A stretch of 64,000 nucleotides of DNA from an uncultured Bacteriovoracaceae bacterium (GTDB taxonomy: Bacteria > Bdellovibrionota > Bacteriovoracia > Bacteriovoracales > Bacteriovoracaceae). The notes beneath the pieces were generated by a model. That model was not told where the DNA came from, searched no databases, and saw only the letters and a list, made by a program, of their open reading frames with translations. The translations under genes and the position numbers were made by a program. The stretch spans positions 1 to 64,000 of the forward strand of contig CALHBF010000001.1 of the NCBI GenBank assembly GCA_937931205.1, written 5' to 3'. Of the stretch, positions 39,456-49,632 are shown one piece after another. Within the stretch, counting starts at the first letter, position 1; each line of letters begins with the position of its first letter.

Positions 39456-41021
39456 TTACTTCATTTCAGAGCGGTAGCTTTCAGGAAGAGTCTTTTCATT
39501 ACCATCTCTGATCGCTGAATAAATCGGAGATAAAAGCTCTACCCCATTTTCATTAGAAACGTCTTGAATATTTCGATGTAAATCCGACTGAATTCTTCCC
39601 ATTAAAGGGGCATTACGAATATAGACATTGAGCTCATAGGAAACATAATGATCATTAAGAGTTTTATGCCAAACAAATGGCTCAGGACTCTCTAACACAA
39701 GTTCGGTTCTTCGACTGGCCTCAAGCAACATCTTATGAACCTTTTGCCAAGGAATCTCATAACCGAAGTCCACTCTTACTGGAAGAATCAATCCCTCTGT
39801 ATTTGCATTATTACTATAGTTAACAATATGGCTGCCAAGAATCATCGAATTCGGAACAGTAATATCGATATTCTTGTTCGTACGAACTCTGGTCACCAAT
39901 AGATTTTTTTCTGTTACTACGCCCATTGTATCGTTCACCTTAACAAGATCACCTAAACGAAATGGCCTCATATATGTAATCACAATTCCAGCAACGATAT
40001 TGGCAATTGATGAACTTGACCCAAGAGAAATGAGAACACCAAAGAAGACTGAAACACCTTTAAAGGCCGATGAACTTGAACCAGGAATATAAGGAAAAAT
40101 AACAACGAGCGAGAAGGCAATAACGAGCACCCTTACTAGCATATAACTAGGAGCTGCCCAATCACGATAGAAACCTTTAAATTCAATATTCCCTTTTTCT
40201 ATTTCATCAAAAAAGAATCGAATCAGCTTAAGGGCGTAGCCTGTAATAATACCAATAACAATGATGATAAAGAAATTTGGAATGAATCCAATAAATTTAT
40301 GCAACATCTCTTTTAAAGGATTGGCCACGAAATTAAAAATAGTCGGGGCCATGGGGGCCGTCTGAGGAAAGAAGCTTAAGATCAGCGGGACATAGATATA
40401 TAAGGCCAATAAAGTAAGGATTGTTCTCCCTACTTGTCCCATCCATAAGATAAAACTCACCAATCTTTGAGAGTTTAAAACTTCCCAGTTTTGAATTTTA
40501 ACAGATGGTATTTTTTTTCCTTCAACTTCAATCAACGAATAGAGTCGCGGAAAAAATTTTGAAAAAGCATAAAAAACTAAAATAAGTATAATTGTCGCAA
40601 TAGCGGAAAAGATACCTCCTCGAATCAATATTCGAAGGCCTTTGGAGTCACGAGATTCTACAAGAAGTGCTTTCAGCTTGGCAGCTATTACATCGACTTC
40701 TTTGGAAAGATTTTCATGAGAGATATCGATATCATCATTTCCTAAAGTCATAATATCAAAATCCTTGATATTAATGTTAACCCCTGACTCTGTTGGAGTT
40801 ACTGCAATATCATGAGGGTCAAGACTGAGGTCTTCAGCTAATCGCTCAATCCTCCTCTCAACAAGATGCACTCTCTCATCAAGACTTGTTTTACCATAAC
40901 CCTTTTTTAGACAAACAATTTCTTGTCCCTGATAGTAAACAGATCGACAAGTGACACTATCTGCGGCCCAAAGAGAAGCGGAGAAACAAAAAAGAAGGAT
41001 GATTAAAGTATTTTTTTTCAT
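39456..41021 (-). CDS. MscS family mechanosensitive ion channel
   Basis: SSSSIANIVAGIVITYMRPFRLGDLVKVNDTMGVVTEKNLLVTRVRTNKNIDITVPNSMILGSHIVNYS. Confidence 0.93.
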   Translation of the reverse strand: MKKNTLIILLFCFSASLWAADSVTCRSVYYQGQEIVCLKKGYGKTSLDERVHLVERRIERLAEDLSLDPHDIAVTPTESGVNINIKDFDIMTLGNDDIDISHENLSKEVDVIAAKLKALLVESRDSKGLRILIRGGIFSAIATIILILVFYAFSKFFPRLYSLIEVEGKKIPSVKIQNWEVLNSQRLVSFILWMGQVGRTILTLLALYIYVPLILSFFPQTAPMAPTIFNFVANPLKEMLHKFIGFIPNFFIIIVIGIITGYALKLIRFFFDEIEKGNIEFKGFYRDWAAPSYMLVRVLVIAFSLVVIFPYIPGSSSSAFKGVSVFFGVLISLGSSSSIANIVAGIVITYMRPFRLGDLVKVNDTMGVVTEKNLLVTRVRTNKNIDITVPNSMILGSHIVNYSNNANTEGLILPVRVDFGYEIPWQKVHKMLLEASRRTELVLESPEPFVWHKTLNDHYVSYELNVYIRNAPLMGRIQSDLHRNIQDVSNENGVELLSPIYSAIRDGNEKTLPESYRSEMK

Positions 41022-41115
41022 GACTCTTATCGTGGCAAAATTACTTCACTTCATCCATCATTATTTGATCAGGGTCACCCTCCTCATGCTAAAGGAAGGC
41101 GACCATTGTTCTATA

Positions 41116-41304
41116 TCAATGCCGTTCAGGCGGAGTTTTATCAGGATAGGTCTTAGTCTTTGATTTATCTAAGTCGACCTCTGTGTCATTTCCTGGTTTT
41201 GCTGGATTTATTTCCGGCTTATTAGGTTGAGCTTCTTGACCTTCACCCTTATTGGGATTCTTCGGTGGAAGATTTGGTTCTGGTTGTTGTGTTTGATTAC
41301 TCAT
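41116..41304 (-). CDS. Small Pro/Asn/Lys-rich hydrophilic protein
   Basis: MSNQTQQPEPNLPPKNPNKGEGQEAQPNKPEINPAKPG; low-complexity, no hydrophobic segment. Confidence 0.6.
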   Translation of the reverse strand: MSNQTQQPEPNLPPKNPNKGEGQEAQPNKPEINPAKPGNDTEVDLDKSKTKTYPDKTPPERH

Positions 41305-41319
41305 AAATGGTCTCCTTAA

Positions 41320-41949
41320 TTAAGACAGGCTTGTTTGATTTGAATCCTGCATTCTTGGTCCTGATCGTCGATCAAACTGAGGTTGCGATGTTGACCTTGA
41401 AAGTCTCAACTCATTTTGAACATCTTCGACTCCTGAAACACGTTCAACACATTCTTCGGCCCTTCTTTTCTCCTGACGATCTTCAACTGTTCCACGCAGA
41501 TAAACGCAAGCATCCTTTACCGTAACATCGATATTGCTGGCATCAACATGAGAGTCACGATAAAGAGATTCGCAAGCCTCCTCTCGAATCATTTCATCAG
41601 ATCTTCGCCAGCCTCTTGGTCCTTTGCCGAAATGCTTTCCTTCTACTTGATGATAAAAGGATTCATCATATCCTGAATTACTAAAACCCTGCTCGCCCAC
41701 CCCTTCACCCAACCGCCCCATTGGATTGTAACCAGAATAATCAGCATCCAGCTTTCTTTGAGCTAATGGACCACCGAACTCTCGATCGGCCGCATATCTT
41801 CTTTCATTTCTTTTAAGTTCTCTACTTGTTTGAACTCGTCCTTGATCAATTTGAGAGCTTCTCTCTGGATTCACATTATCCATGTCATTATCGTAGTTTC
41901 CTCTGGATGACTGATTACGACTGTTCCTTTCTTTTCCCAATCTAGACAT
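41320..41949 (-). CDS. BON domain protein
   Basis: ACESLYRDSHVDASNIDVTVKDACVYLRGTVEDRQEKRRAEECVERVSGVEDVQNELRL. Confidence 0.85.
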   Translation of the reverse strand: MSRLGKERNSRNQSSRGNYDNDMDNVNPERSSQIDQGRVQTSRELKRNERRYAADREFGGPLAQRKLDADYSGYNPMGRLGEGVGEQGFSNSGYDESFYHQVEGKHFGKGPRGWRRSDEMIREEACESLYRDSHVDASNIDVTVKDACVYLRGTVEDRQEKRRAEECVERVSGVEDVQNELRLSRSTSQPQFDRRSGPRMQDSNQTSLS

Positions 41950-42108
41950 AAAAACTCCTTTCTCCGTTAACAACTATCTGTCATTAATTGCAAAAGAAGT
42001 GCCTCTTTACTTGGGCCTTTTCACCATTTTTTTGCCTCCAGCAGGCAATCTTCACATTATTCGCCGTGACTACACTCCAAAACTTAAGATACTTAAAGAA
42101 ACTTTAGG

Positions 42109-42135
42109 TAAGGGGAAAAGAAAAACAACCGATAA
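42109..42135 (+). promoter_or_regulatory. Weak sigma-28-like promoter
   Basis: TAAGGGGA-N11-ACCGATAA 50 nt upstream of the ATG at 42186; spacing correct, -35 degenerate. Confidence 0.4.
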
Positions 42136-42185
42136 GAAATCTGAAAGCCATAGTTTTCCATAGCAAAATATAGTATAAAAAAGTT

Positions 42186-43544
42186 ATGTCCGACCGGGAT
42201 GCAGTTTTAAAACAATTTCTACGCCTAGAAGTCGCCCGTAAAGGACGGCTAACAAGCTATGCCTTTGGGGCATTCGCCCTCTTTTCTTTCATGTACGGCT
42301 ATGGTTGTGTCAAGTTTCTACCTATTATCAAAGTAACGTCCATTTTTTTAACCATTCTGGCGGTGATCCGTTTCCTGCTATTTAAAAAAATTGTAGAAAA
42401 GAATTATATAACTGCAAAAGAATGGCTATGGAGTGTCATTATTATCAACTTAAACGGAATAGGTTTTGGGATTATTCTCAACCTTGCTTCTTTTGAGCTC
42501 CAATTGACCGGCCATCACTTTGCCATGACAACTACGCTGATTGCAGGATTAGTAGGAGCTTCCATTGTAACTCTTTCTTATTTCCCTATTCTTTTCATCC
42601 CATTTCAAACTTATTTATTGATCCCTCAAATTTTCATTATCCTTTATTACTACTTCTCTCCTCATAAGATTAATTATCTTCCTCTTATCCTGATGTATGT
42701 AATGTACTACATCTACCAGTTAAAACAGTTTCGTAGCTACCGAAGTGATCTTGTTCAGCTATTCACTTATCAGATCGAACTTGAACAAAAGAACAAAGAA
42801 CTGGAAGAAAGTAAGGACGTGATTGTCGATCAAACGGTCAAGCTGGTTCATGCTTCAAGACTGGCCGTACTAGGTGAGATGTCTGTTGGAATTGCTCACG
42901 AGATTAATAACCCCTTAAGTGTGATTTCTTCTAGCGTTCAAATGCTTGACCGATCGGCCAAGACAGATCGCCTCAATCAAGAAGTCATTATTAATTATGC
43001 TGAAAAAATCTATAAGGCCGTTGCCAGAATTTCTTCTATTGTAAAAGGCCTAAAGCTTCTGGCCAATCAATCAGAAAGAGTCCCCAAGAAAGAAGTGCTG
43101 GTTTCAGAAATCCTCAATGAAACAACGCCATTTTACCAAGAACACTTTAATGCTCTGGGAATTAAACTTAATATCAAACCGCTGCCTGAGCAAAAAATAT
43201 TTTGTCACCCTGTTCAAATCTCTCAAGTTCTAATGAACCTTCTCAAAAATGCTTCCGATGCCATTTTAGAAGGTCAGGAGAATGAGCGATGGATTAGCCT
43301 TGATTGTAAAACAGATCATGAGTTTTTCTATTTTATGATTAGTAACAGTGGAAAAAAAATCTCGCAAGAAATGGCCCGAAAACTTTTCACTCCATTTTTG
43401 ACAACGAAAAAAAATGGAACAGGAATTGGCCTCTCCATCTCACTGGCCATTATGAAAGAACATGATGGTGAGATCTATCTTGATTATGATCACTTCGCGC
43501 ATACGACTTTTGTCGTAAAACTACCCATATCAAAAACTAGTTAA
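42186..43544 (+). CDS. Membrane sensor histidine kinase
   Basis: About 6 TM segments; GEMSVGIAHEINNPLSVISSSVQML; LFTPFLTTKKNGTGIGLSISLAIMKEH. Confidence 0.92.
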   Translation: MSDRDAVLKQFLRLEVARKGRLTSYAFGAFALFSFMYGYGCVKFLPIIKVTSIFLTILAVIRFLLFKKIVEKNYITAKEWLWSVIIINLNGIGFGIILNLASFELQLTGHHFAMTTTLIAGLVGASIVTLSYFPILFIPFQTYLLIPQIFIILYYYFSPHKINYLPLILMYVMYYIYQLKQFRSYRSDLVQLFTYQIELEQKNKELEESKDVIVDQTVKLVHASRLAVLGEMSVGIAHEINNPLSVISSSVQMLDRSAKTDRLNQEVIINYAEKIYKAVARISSIVKGLKLLANQSERVPKKEVLVSEILNETTPFYQEHFNALGIKLNIKPLPEQKIFCHPVQISQVLMNLLKNASDAILEGQENERWISLDCKTDHEFFYFMISNSGKKISQEMARKLFTPFLTTKKNGTGIGLSISLAIMKEHDGEIYLDYDHFAHTTFVVKLPISKTS

Positions 43545-43974
43545 AATCTTTCAGGTAGAAATCCAAGAACTCCCCTTTTCCAAGGTAAGACTGGAATCGA
43601 ATCTGTCCGTAGGGAACCATACCAATTGTGTAATCTAGCTGAGCATCTTCATTATGAAAGGTGCAAGCTTCAATTCTCTGGCCGTGAATGAAAACATCTT
43701 CCCTTGCCCCTTCACGTCGATGGCAATTTTTGAGAACACTTTCAATTTTCTCTCTAGAGTAAAACCACATACGGGGCAGCTCTGAGTAGTCTTCAGAAAT
43801 AACTTCTTCGTTTTGAGAAAGCTTCGTCACCAGTAAAAAAGAATCTTTATTTTCATTATACTCAATCAACATTTTTTTGAGTTCGAAGATCTGTCCCTTG
43901 TATTGAGCTTCATAGCGGGCGTAGTTACCAACTTCAGGAAAAGAAAGAAGATTTAATAGTAAGTAAGAAATCAT
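43537..43974 (-). CDS. Hypothetical secreted or membrane-anchored protein
   Basis: 145-aa ORF, overlaps the upstream OMP gene by 4 bp. Confidence 0.6.
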   Translation of the reverse strand: MISYLLLNLLSFPEVGNYARYEAQYKGQIFELKKMLIEYNENKDSFLLVTKLSQNEEVISEDYSELPRMWFYSREKIESVLKNCHRREGAREDVFIHGQRIEACTFHNEDAQLDYTIGMVPYGQIRFQSYLGKGEFLDFYLKDFN

Positions 43975-45011
43975 AAAGACACCGATAAGGATGTAACTAA
44001 GAACATATCAGTTAATGAGAGGCCACTCGCTTTGGGATAAATTTTATCTTTGGACTGGAAACCTCTTAATTCTGTACGCCATTTTAGTCTGTGATATAGC
44101 TCTCTGTCATAGTTAACAGAGCTTGAGAAGACTTGAAAGCCATGATGTGTATTTGTCACGACATTGGCCTCGTGCCTGTCATTGTAATATTCAACTCGTA
44201 GGGCCACTGCTTCTTTCTCGTTTATTTTATAACGAGCAACAGTTGAAGTCGCAAACCATAAAACGACTCCGCTCCTCTCTTGAGTGCTTTGATGACCAAT
44301 ATCAAAACTGGTTAACAAATCCCATCGAGGGGAAAGTTCAAGATGAAGAATAAAATCATGATAACTTCTAAAACGCGGTTTAGAACTTACAAGTTCTTCA
44401 TCTCCTAAGAAATTGTTATAAGTGAACTGAAATTTGGAATTAATTTTTTTGAGATACTGAAAACCGAAATCTTTTGCGCTATTTCTTTTTGTAATATTCT
44501 GCCAGCCATTAAGAATATGAAATTGAACTTTTTGAGATGAATCAATCTGATGCTCCAGTCGAATACCTGAAGCGTAGTAAGGAACATAATCAAGCTGCAA
44601 AGAACGTGTGTAGGTATAGTTATCTCTGGATATCCAGCTCTCCATTCCTATATGTCCAAGATAAATCCCCATATCGACCCAAGTTCTCTCTGAGAGCTTA
44701 AATCCAACATAGGCTTCTTGAAGAGCTTTAATATCCGGAGGAGACTCTCCTAGGTAATTGCGTGAGACTGAATTTCCACCTTGAACGGCAAGTTTGCCTC
44801 GAAAATTCTCTGCATCGAATTTCACTTCACCAAAGGCCAGATTAATATTGGCCTCATTCATTCTTATCGGCTGAGTAGTAAAGCTTCGTTCAAATTTCTT
44901 GGATTGATTAAAACTGTGCCCATAATAGGCATCAACAAACCCACCAAAACTCCAGTTTTGAGCAAAGGCAGCAGAAGGAATAAAAAGAAAAGCAACAAGA
45001 GATCTTCTCAT
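43971..45011 (-). CDS. Outer membrane beta-barrel (porin-like) protein
   Basis: Signal peptide MRRSLVAFLFIPSAAFAQ; WSFGGFVDAYYGHSFN...alternating strand pattern. Confidence 0.82.
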   Translation of the reverse strand: MRRSLVAFLFIPSAAFAQNWSFGGFVDAYYGHSFNQSKKFERSFTTQPIRMNEANINLAFGEVKFDAENFRGKLAVQGGNSVSRNYLGESPPDIKALQEAYVGFKLSERTWVDMGIYLGHIGMESWISRDNYTYTRSLQLDYVPYYASGIRLEHQIDSSQKVQFHILNGWQNITKRNSAKDFGFQYLKKINSKFQFTYNNFLGDEELVSSKPRFRSYHDFILHLELSPRWDLLTSFDIGHQSTQERSGVVLWFATSTVARYKINEKEAVALRVEYYNDRHEANVVTNTHHGFQVFSSSVNYDRELYHRLKWRTELRGFQSKDKIYPKASGLSLTDMFLVTSLSVSL

Positions 45012-45015
45012 TTTG

Positions 45016-45480
45016 CTACTTCAACTTTTTCTTTATTTTTTGAATAACTCGATCAAGTGCCCCTAGGAAATGAGATCGATCACGCGGACTAAAAGGAGGA
45101 GGGCCACCTTTCATTTCACCTAATTCTCGCAAATGCTTCATTAACTCACGAGTTGCCAGTGCATCTCCGATCATATCCTCATCAAACTCTTCCCCTCGGG
45201 CATCAATAACAAAAGCTTCCTTCTTAAGACAGCGGTCGGCCAGAGGAATGTCGCTTGTTATACAAATATCCATCGGTCGAATATTTTCAGCAATCCAATT
45301 ATCGGCCTCATCTGCACCGCTGGGAACAACTTCCATGGAAATAAGAGGATTAAGAGGAATTTGAAGACGCTTATTAGCAACAACAACGACTGAAATACCG
45401 TAACGAAGGGCCACTTTGTATGTCTCTTCTTTAACAGGGCAACCGTCAGCATCGATGAAAATCTTAATATTTTGAATCAT
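45016..45480 (-). CDS. YaiI/YqxD (DUF188) family protein
   Basis: IFIDADGCPVKEETYKVALRYG...VPSGADEADNWIAENI...DIPLADRCL. Confidence 0.93.
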   Translation of the reverse strand: MIQNIKIFIDADGCPVKEETYKVALRYGISVVVVANKRLQIPLNPLISMEVVPSGADEADNWIAENIRPMDICITSDIPLADRCLKKEAFVIDARGEEFDEDMIGDALATRELMKHLRELGEMKGGPPPFSPRDRSHFLGALDRVIQKIKKKLK

Positions 45481-45851
45481 TATATAAAATAATAACTCTC
45501 AATCAGATCTTTATCTAGTCCTTGATGTTGAAATTGGGGTAATAAGAAAACTTCTTTCACAACGATATGATTCTTAATCATAAGCCCAGCAATTCTATCT
45601 TTGATCAAAATCCACTGGATATTCTCTGGCAGATGATTTTGCCAATTAAGATCATTACCAACAAGAGATCTGACAAGATCTTCATCAGCTTCGATTACTT
45701 TCCGAAACGTCAGACCATTCTTTTTGAGAGTGAATCCGAAAGGACAATGAAGGCAGCTTGACTTACAGCAAGTCCCGCGCTTTTTATGGTAAGCGCTCGT
45801 GAAGACTGTGTATCCTTCTGGTGAAGTATAAGATAATTCTGATTCTTTCAT
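45480..45851 (-). CDS. DUF5522-like Cys-motif N-terminus plus additional domain
   Basis: YTVFTSAYHKKRGTCCKSSCLHCPFGF; C-term QHQGLDKDLIESYYFI suggests a short GNAT-like region. Confidence 0.7.
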   Translation of the reverse strand: MKESELSYTSPEGYTVFTSAYHKKRGTCCKSSCLHCPFGFTLKKNGLTFRKVIEADEDLVRSLVGNDLNWQNHLPENIQWILIKDRIAGLMIKNHIVVKEVFLLPQFQHQGLDKDLIESYYFI

Positions 45852-45857
45852 ACAGGA

Positions 45858-47123
45858 CTAGAAGCTTGCTACTGAATCAACTGATAGATCAAGAGTTATG
45901 ATCTCCCAATCAAAAGCAAAGTCATCACGTTTATTCGGAATTTCTGCCAAAAGATATTTTGCTTCTTTGCTGATTTCAAGATCAGTCACAAGCCCGCGAG
46001 TTGAATTAATCTGCTCTTTAAGCCTAGCAAAACGCTCACCTTGCAGCTTCGGTGTCGCGATCATGCGCTTATTCAGAGGGTCCATCCAAGATCCCTGAGG
46101 CGTCTTAAATCCAAAATGAAGATGAGGTCCAGTCACACGCCCTGTTCCCCCTACTGTACCAATAATCTGATAAGAAATGACCTTATCACCCCTTCTCACA
46201 CTTCGGCGATCAAGGTGAAGATAGTAAGATTTTGAGCCATCACGATGTTTGATCGCAATTTTATTTCCTGCAAACTCATTGTAATCGGACTCGACAACAA
46301 CTCCATCTGCAACAGCATGAACAGGCGCACCTCTTCTACCACGTAGATCAACACCTCTGTGCATTGAACGCTGGCCAGTTACAGGATGGATTCTAAAACC
46401 ATACCCAGAACGAACGTGAAGGCTACTTACTGGATATCGAAGACCTGAGCTAATAAGTGCCATTCCATCTTCAGTATAATGAGCTGTAAAAGTTGAATTT
46501 TTCTCATCATCTTTATAATAAAATGCTTCGTGCTTACCTGCTCTCATTCCCTGATAAGAAATGTAGAGAACTTGTGAAGCGATGGCCTGTCCCTGAAACA
46601 TTCTCTCATTAACAAGAATTTTAAAATTATCACCTACTCGGGCATTCATTCTAAAATTCACTTTAAGGCGAAGAACATTAACGATCTCATTAACAACTGA
46701 TGGTCTTAGGCCATAAGAGAGAAGATCATTTTGAAGGGTTGAATTCTTTTGAAGCTCCCCCTCAATTGTTCGAGCATGCCAGTTTGTTCTTTCTTCAAAA
46801 AAGGCATAATCCCATTTCTGGGTTTGGGGATTAAATTTAATAATATGTTTTTCAACGGGATTCTGAGCAAAAGAGAATTCAACCAGTTCCTGCTGGTCAT
46901 TAAAAGTAGCCTCTAACTTGTCGCCCACTTTTAATTTGGAAAACTCAACCTCATCACTTAGAGCATTGATCACTTCCAAGGCCTTCGCGTTCCCAATAGA
47001 GACATCAACAAGTGCCTGATAAAGACCCTGACCGCTCTTCACTTCTCCGTGTTTAACAGTATTTCCGGCATAGGCCGAATTGAGGAGTATAGAGAAGAGA
47101 ATAGTTGATAAAATTTTGCGCAT
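45858..47123 (-). CDS. M23 family metallopeptidase (murein endopeptidase-like)
   Basis: YGFRIHPVTGQRSMHRGVDLRGRRGAPVHAVADGVV...NKIAIKHRDGSKSYYLHLDR...GRVTGPHLHFGF. Confidence 0.93.
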   Translation of the reverse strand: MRKILSTILFSILLNSAYAGNTVKHGEVKSGQGLYQALVDVSIGNAKALEVINALSDEVEFSKLKVGDKLEATFNDQQELVEFSFAQNPVEKHIIKFNPQTQKWDYAFFEERTNWHARTIEGELQKNSTLQNDLLSYGLRPSVVNEIVNVLRLKVNFRMNARVGDNFKILVNERMFQGQAIASQVLYISYQGMRAGKHEAFYYKDDEKNSTFTAHYTEDGMALISSGLRYPVSSLHVRSGYGFRIHPVTGQRSMHRGVDLRGRRGAPVHAVADGVVVESDYNEFAGNKIAIKHRDGSKSYYLHLDRRSVRRGDKVISYQIIGTVGGTGRVTGPHLHFGFKTPQGSWMDPLNKRMIATPKLQGERFARLKEQINSTRGLVTDLEISKEAKYLLAEIPNKRDDFAFDWEIITLDLSVDSVASF

Positions 47124-47240
47124 ATAGAGGGAAAGCATAGCAAAACTTTCGGCAAGTTAACAAGAGAACTTAACGGTTTTTAACTGCCCCGACAGTCATC
47201 ATTTTGACAAAACCTTGCAAATTCTTTTGAATACTTATAC

Positions 47241-47753
47241 ATGAAGCGCTATTTGACGAAAAATAACATAATCACCCTTGTCTTGATTGCCTATGTCACA
47301 GTCAGACTTCTTCCTCAATTCCTAATTAATTTCAGGGAAGAAGGACAGGTCTGGCCTTCTGAAACACTCAGCACTTTTCTTAATGCGAGAGAAGTCAAAA
47401 TCCCTGATCCAGATCAGAGAACACTCCTCATTTTCTGGGCCAGTTGGTGTGGTCCCTGTAAAATTGAAATGGCCCGATTACAAAACTCAATTGACTCTCA
47501 AAAAATAAGTGCTTCACAAGTTTTTGCAATAAATCCTTTTGAAAACGAAGTCACTATTGAAAAGTTTATTCGCGAGAATCAATACCAATTTCATTTTGTC
47601 AAAGGGTCCAGCCTGGCCGAGAAACTTCAGGTCCAACAAACCCCTACCACTCTTCTTTTTGACAAAAATAAAATAGTAAAAATGTCTTCTGGCCTGAGCC
47701 TCATCGGCATCTGGTATGCCGAACTTTTCTTATCAGCTAGCAGCACCAAATGA
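47241..47753 (+). CDS. TlpA/thioredoxin-like protein, membrane anchored
   Basis: LIFWASWCGPCKIEMARLQ; N-terminal TM segment. Confidence 0.9.
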   Translation: MKRYLTKNNIITLVLIAYVTVRLLPQFLINFREEGQVWPSETLSTFLNAREVKIPDPDQRTLLIFWASWCGPCKIEMARLQNSIDSQKISASQVFAINPFENEVTIEKFIRENQYQFHFVKGSSLAEKLQVQQTPTTLLFDKNKIVKMSSGLSLIGIWYAELFLSASSTK

Positions 47754-47801
47754 CAAAGACTACAGACCATCCTTAGGATCAAAGCAACCTAGGAGGTATT
47801 T

Positions 47802-48152
47802 ATGTACGTTGAAGGATTTGTAGTCGCTGTTCCCAAGGATAATAGACAGGCCTATCTGGAAATGGCCAAAAAAGGTGCAGAACTTTTTAAGAAATTTGGT
47901 GCCACTCGAGTCGTGGAATGCTGGCAGAGTGATGTTCCTCATGGAAAAAATACTGACTTCTACGGCGCTGTTAAGGCAAAAGAGAATGAAGATGTTCTTT
48001 TTAGCTGGATTGAATATCCTTCCAAAGAAAAGCGCGATGAAGCTGAAAAGAAAATGCGAGAAGACCCTGCAATGAAAGACATAGGTAAAGACATGCCTTT
48101 TGATGGATCCCGTATGATTTTTGGTGGCTTTGAAAGTATTCTTGATCAATAA
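47802..48152 (+). CDS. DUF1428 family protein
   Basis: MYVEGFVVAVPKDNRQAYLEMAKKGAELFKKFGATRVVECW...MPFDGSRMIFGGFE. Confidence 0.92.
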   Translation: MYVEGFVVAVPKDNRQAYLEMAKKGAELFKKFGATRVVECWQSDVPHGKNTDFYGAVKAKENEDVLFSWIEYPSKEKRDEAEKKMREDPAMKDIGKDMPFDGSRMIFGGFESILDQ

Positions 48153-48155
48153 ATA

Positions 48156-48175
48156 AGGGAGCGATTTCGCTCCCT
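48156..48175. terminator. Intrinsic terminator between convergent genes
   Basis: AGGGAGCGA-tt-TCGCTCCCT (short loop) with a weak AT-rich tail. Confidence 0.6.
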
Positions 48176-48183
48176 CTTAAAAT

Positions 48184-48429
48184 TTATATCGTTACAATAA
48201 GAATTTCTTCACCTGTCGAAGGCTTAAGCCTATCGCTTCTTTTAGCAAAATGATCTATTGGTAAATGTGAAGTTGAATAGATTTCAATCTTCTTAAATCC
48301 TGCCTCCACGGCCAGCGCCCTCATTTGCTCATGAGAGAAAAAACTCAAGAAAGGCGTTCCTGAATTTCTCGCCCCCTTAATCGACATGCAATGTTCTCCA
48401 AAGGGCCACACGCACAGCAGTCTAACCAA
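48184..48429 (-). pseudogene. C-terminal remnant of a SAM methyltransferase-like gene
   Basis: 81 aa only: GTPFLSFFSHEQMRALAVEAGFKKIEIYSTSHLPIDHFAKRSDRLKPSTGEEILIVTI resembles a methyltransferase tail; no SAM-binding motif I. Confidence 0.5.
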
Positions 48430-48540
48430 TTTTTTTATTAAGCAAGCTTCACTTAAAAAGAAGACTTAATCATTCATAGACTACCGCATCTAATTGCAGA
48501 GAGCCTTATTAAAGCCGGATGAACCTGTTACATCTTCTCC

Positions 48541-49632
48541 ATGAATGACTTAAATATTTACCTCCATTCTCTTACTCCTATTTACCCCAGAAAAGTTTAT
48601 GACCAATCACTTCTGGTCGACTGGGTAGCAAATGCTCATGAGGAGTCAGCATTACTTCAAGGGCAGCTCTGTGATAAGCGCCGTCTGAAAAAATTCTCAT
48701 TGAATAAGTCCTATATTTCTCAGAGATATATGGAGTGCCCAGATACAAGTGATGATTGGAAGAATAATGAAATCTATCGCATCACTCCAGAAGCACCTTA
48801 TGGAGTGGATATTAAAAAGCGGAATGATTTTTTCTCCGAATGTGCGTTAAAGCGTTTAGCTCAAAGCTATGAAAACAAAAAAAATCCTGATCACTTTATT
48901 CATGTGACGTGTACAGGTTACATCGCTCCCAGTGCACCTCAGGTTTATTTTGCCAATACTCCGAATGCACCCGAAATAACTCATGCCTATCATATGGGCT
49001 GCTACGCTTCCCTGCCTTCCATACGTCTTGCGAAATCTCTCGCGGCAGAAGGAAAAATGGTGGATATCTTTCACAATGAAATATGCAGCATACATATGAA
49101 CCCATCAAACCATAGTCCTGAACATATTGTAGTTGAGACACTCTTTGCAGATGGACACATCGGTTATCAAATAAGTCGAGAACAAAAAGGATTTAAAATA
49201 CTAGGAGTCAAAGAAAAGATTATTCCAGATACATCTTCAAACATGGGATGGATTCCTTCATCTCACGGTATGATGATGACTCTTACTCGTGATGTTCCTC
49301 TTAAAATTCAAGAAAACATTCTCTCTTTTGTCATGGAGATGATCAGTGATTTTAATCTCGATCTTGCCCATATCATTAAAAAAGGAGTTTTTGCGATCCA
49401 TCCGGGAGGGCCTCGAATAATTGAAGTAGTCAAAAACAAATTAGAAATTCGAGATGACCAGATAAAAGAAAGTAAGAAGGTGCTGTTTGAGAGGGGAAAT
49501 ATGTCATCGGCAACCTTGCCCCATATATGGCATGAAATCGAACAGAGCGACTATCCAAAAGGAACCTATGTTCTTTCATTGGCCTTTGGACCAGGTCTGA
49601 CAGTTTTTGGCAGTGTCTTTGAGGTCTCATGA
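48541..49632 (+). CDS. Type III polyketide synthase (chalcone/stilbene synthase family)
   Basis: AYHMGCYASLPSIRLA (Cys), FAIHPGGPRII (His), RGNMSSATLPHIWHE (Asn), GTYVLSLAFGPGLTVFGSVFE. Confidence 0.9.
   Translation: MNDLNIYLHSLTPIYPRKVYDQSLLVDWVANAHEESALLQGQLCDKRRLKKFSLNKSYISQRYMECPDTSDDWKNNEIYRITPEAPYGVDIKKRNDFFSECALKRLAQSYENKKNPDHFIHVTCTGYIAPSAPQVYFANTPNAPEITHAYHMGCYASLPSIRLAKSLAAEGKMVDIFHNEICSIHMNPSNHSPEHIVVETLFADGHIGYQISREQKGFKILGVKEKIIPDTSSNMGWIPSSHGMMMTLTRDVPLKIQENILSFVMEMISDFNLDLAHIIKKGVFAIHPGGPRIIEVVKNKLEIRDDQIKESKKVLFERGNMSSATLPHIWHEIEQSDYPKGTYVLSLAFGPGLTVFGSVFEVS

Noticed and set aside
41022-41050. Minus-strand TGAAGTGA-N11-CACGATAA upstream of mscS as a possible sigma-28 promoter
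   Set aside because: Both boxes are degenerate and the -10 is almost on the start codon; too weak to claim
47760-48149. 129-aa minus-strand ORF over the DUF1428 gene
   Set aside because: Antisense shadow of a well-recognised family
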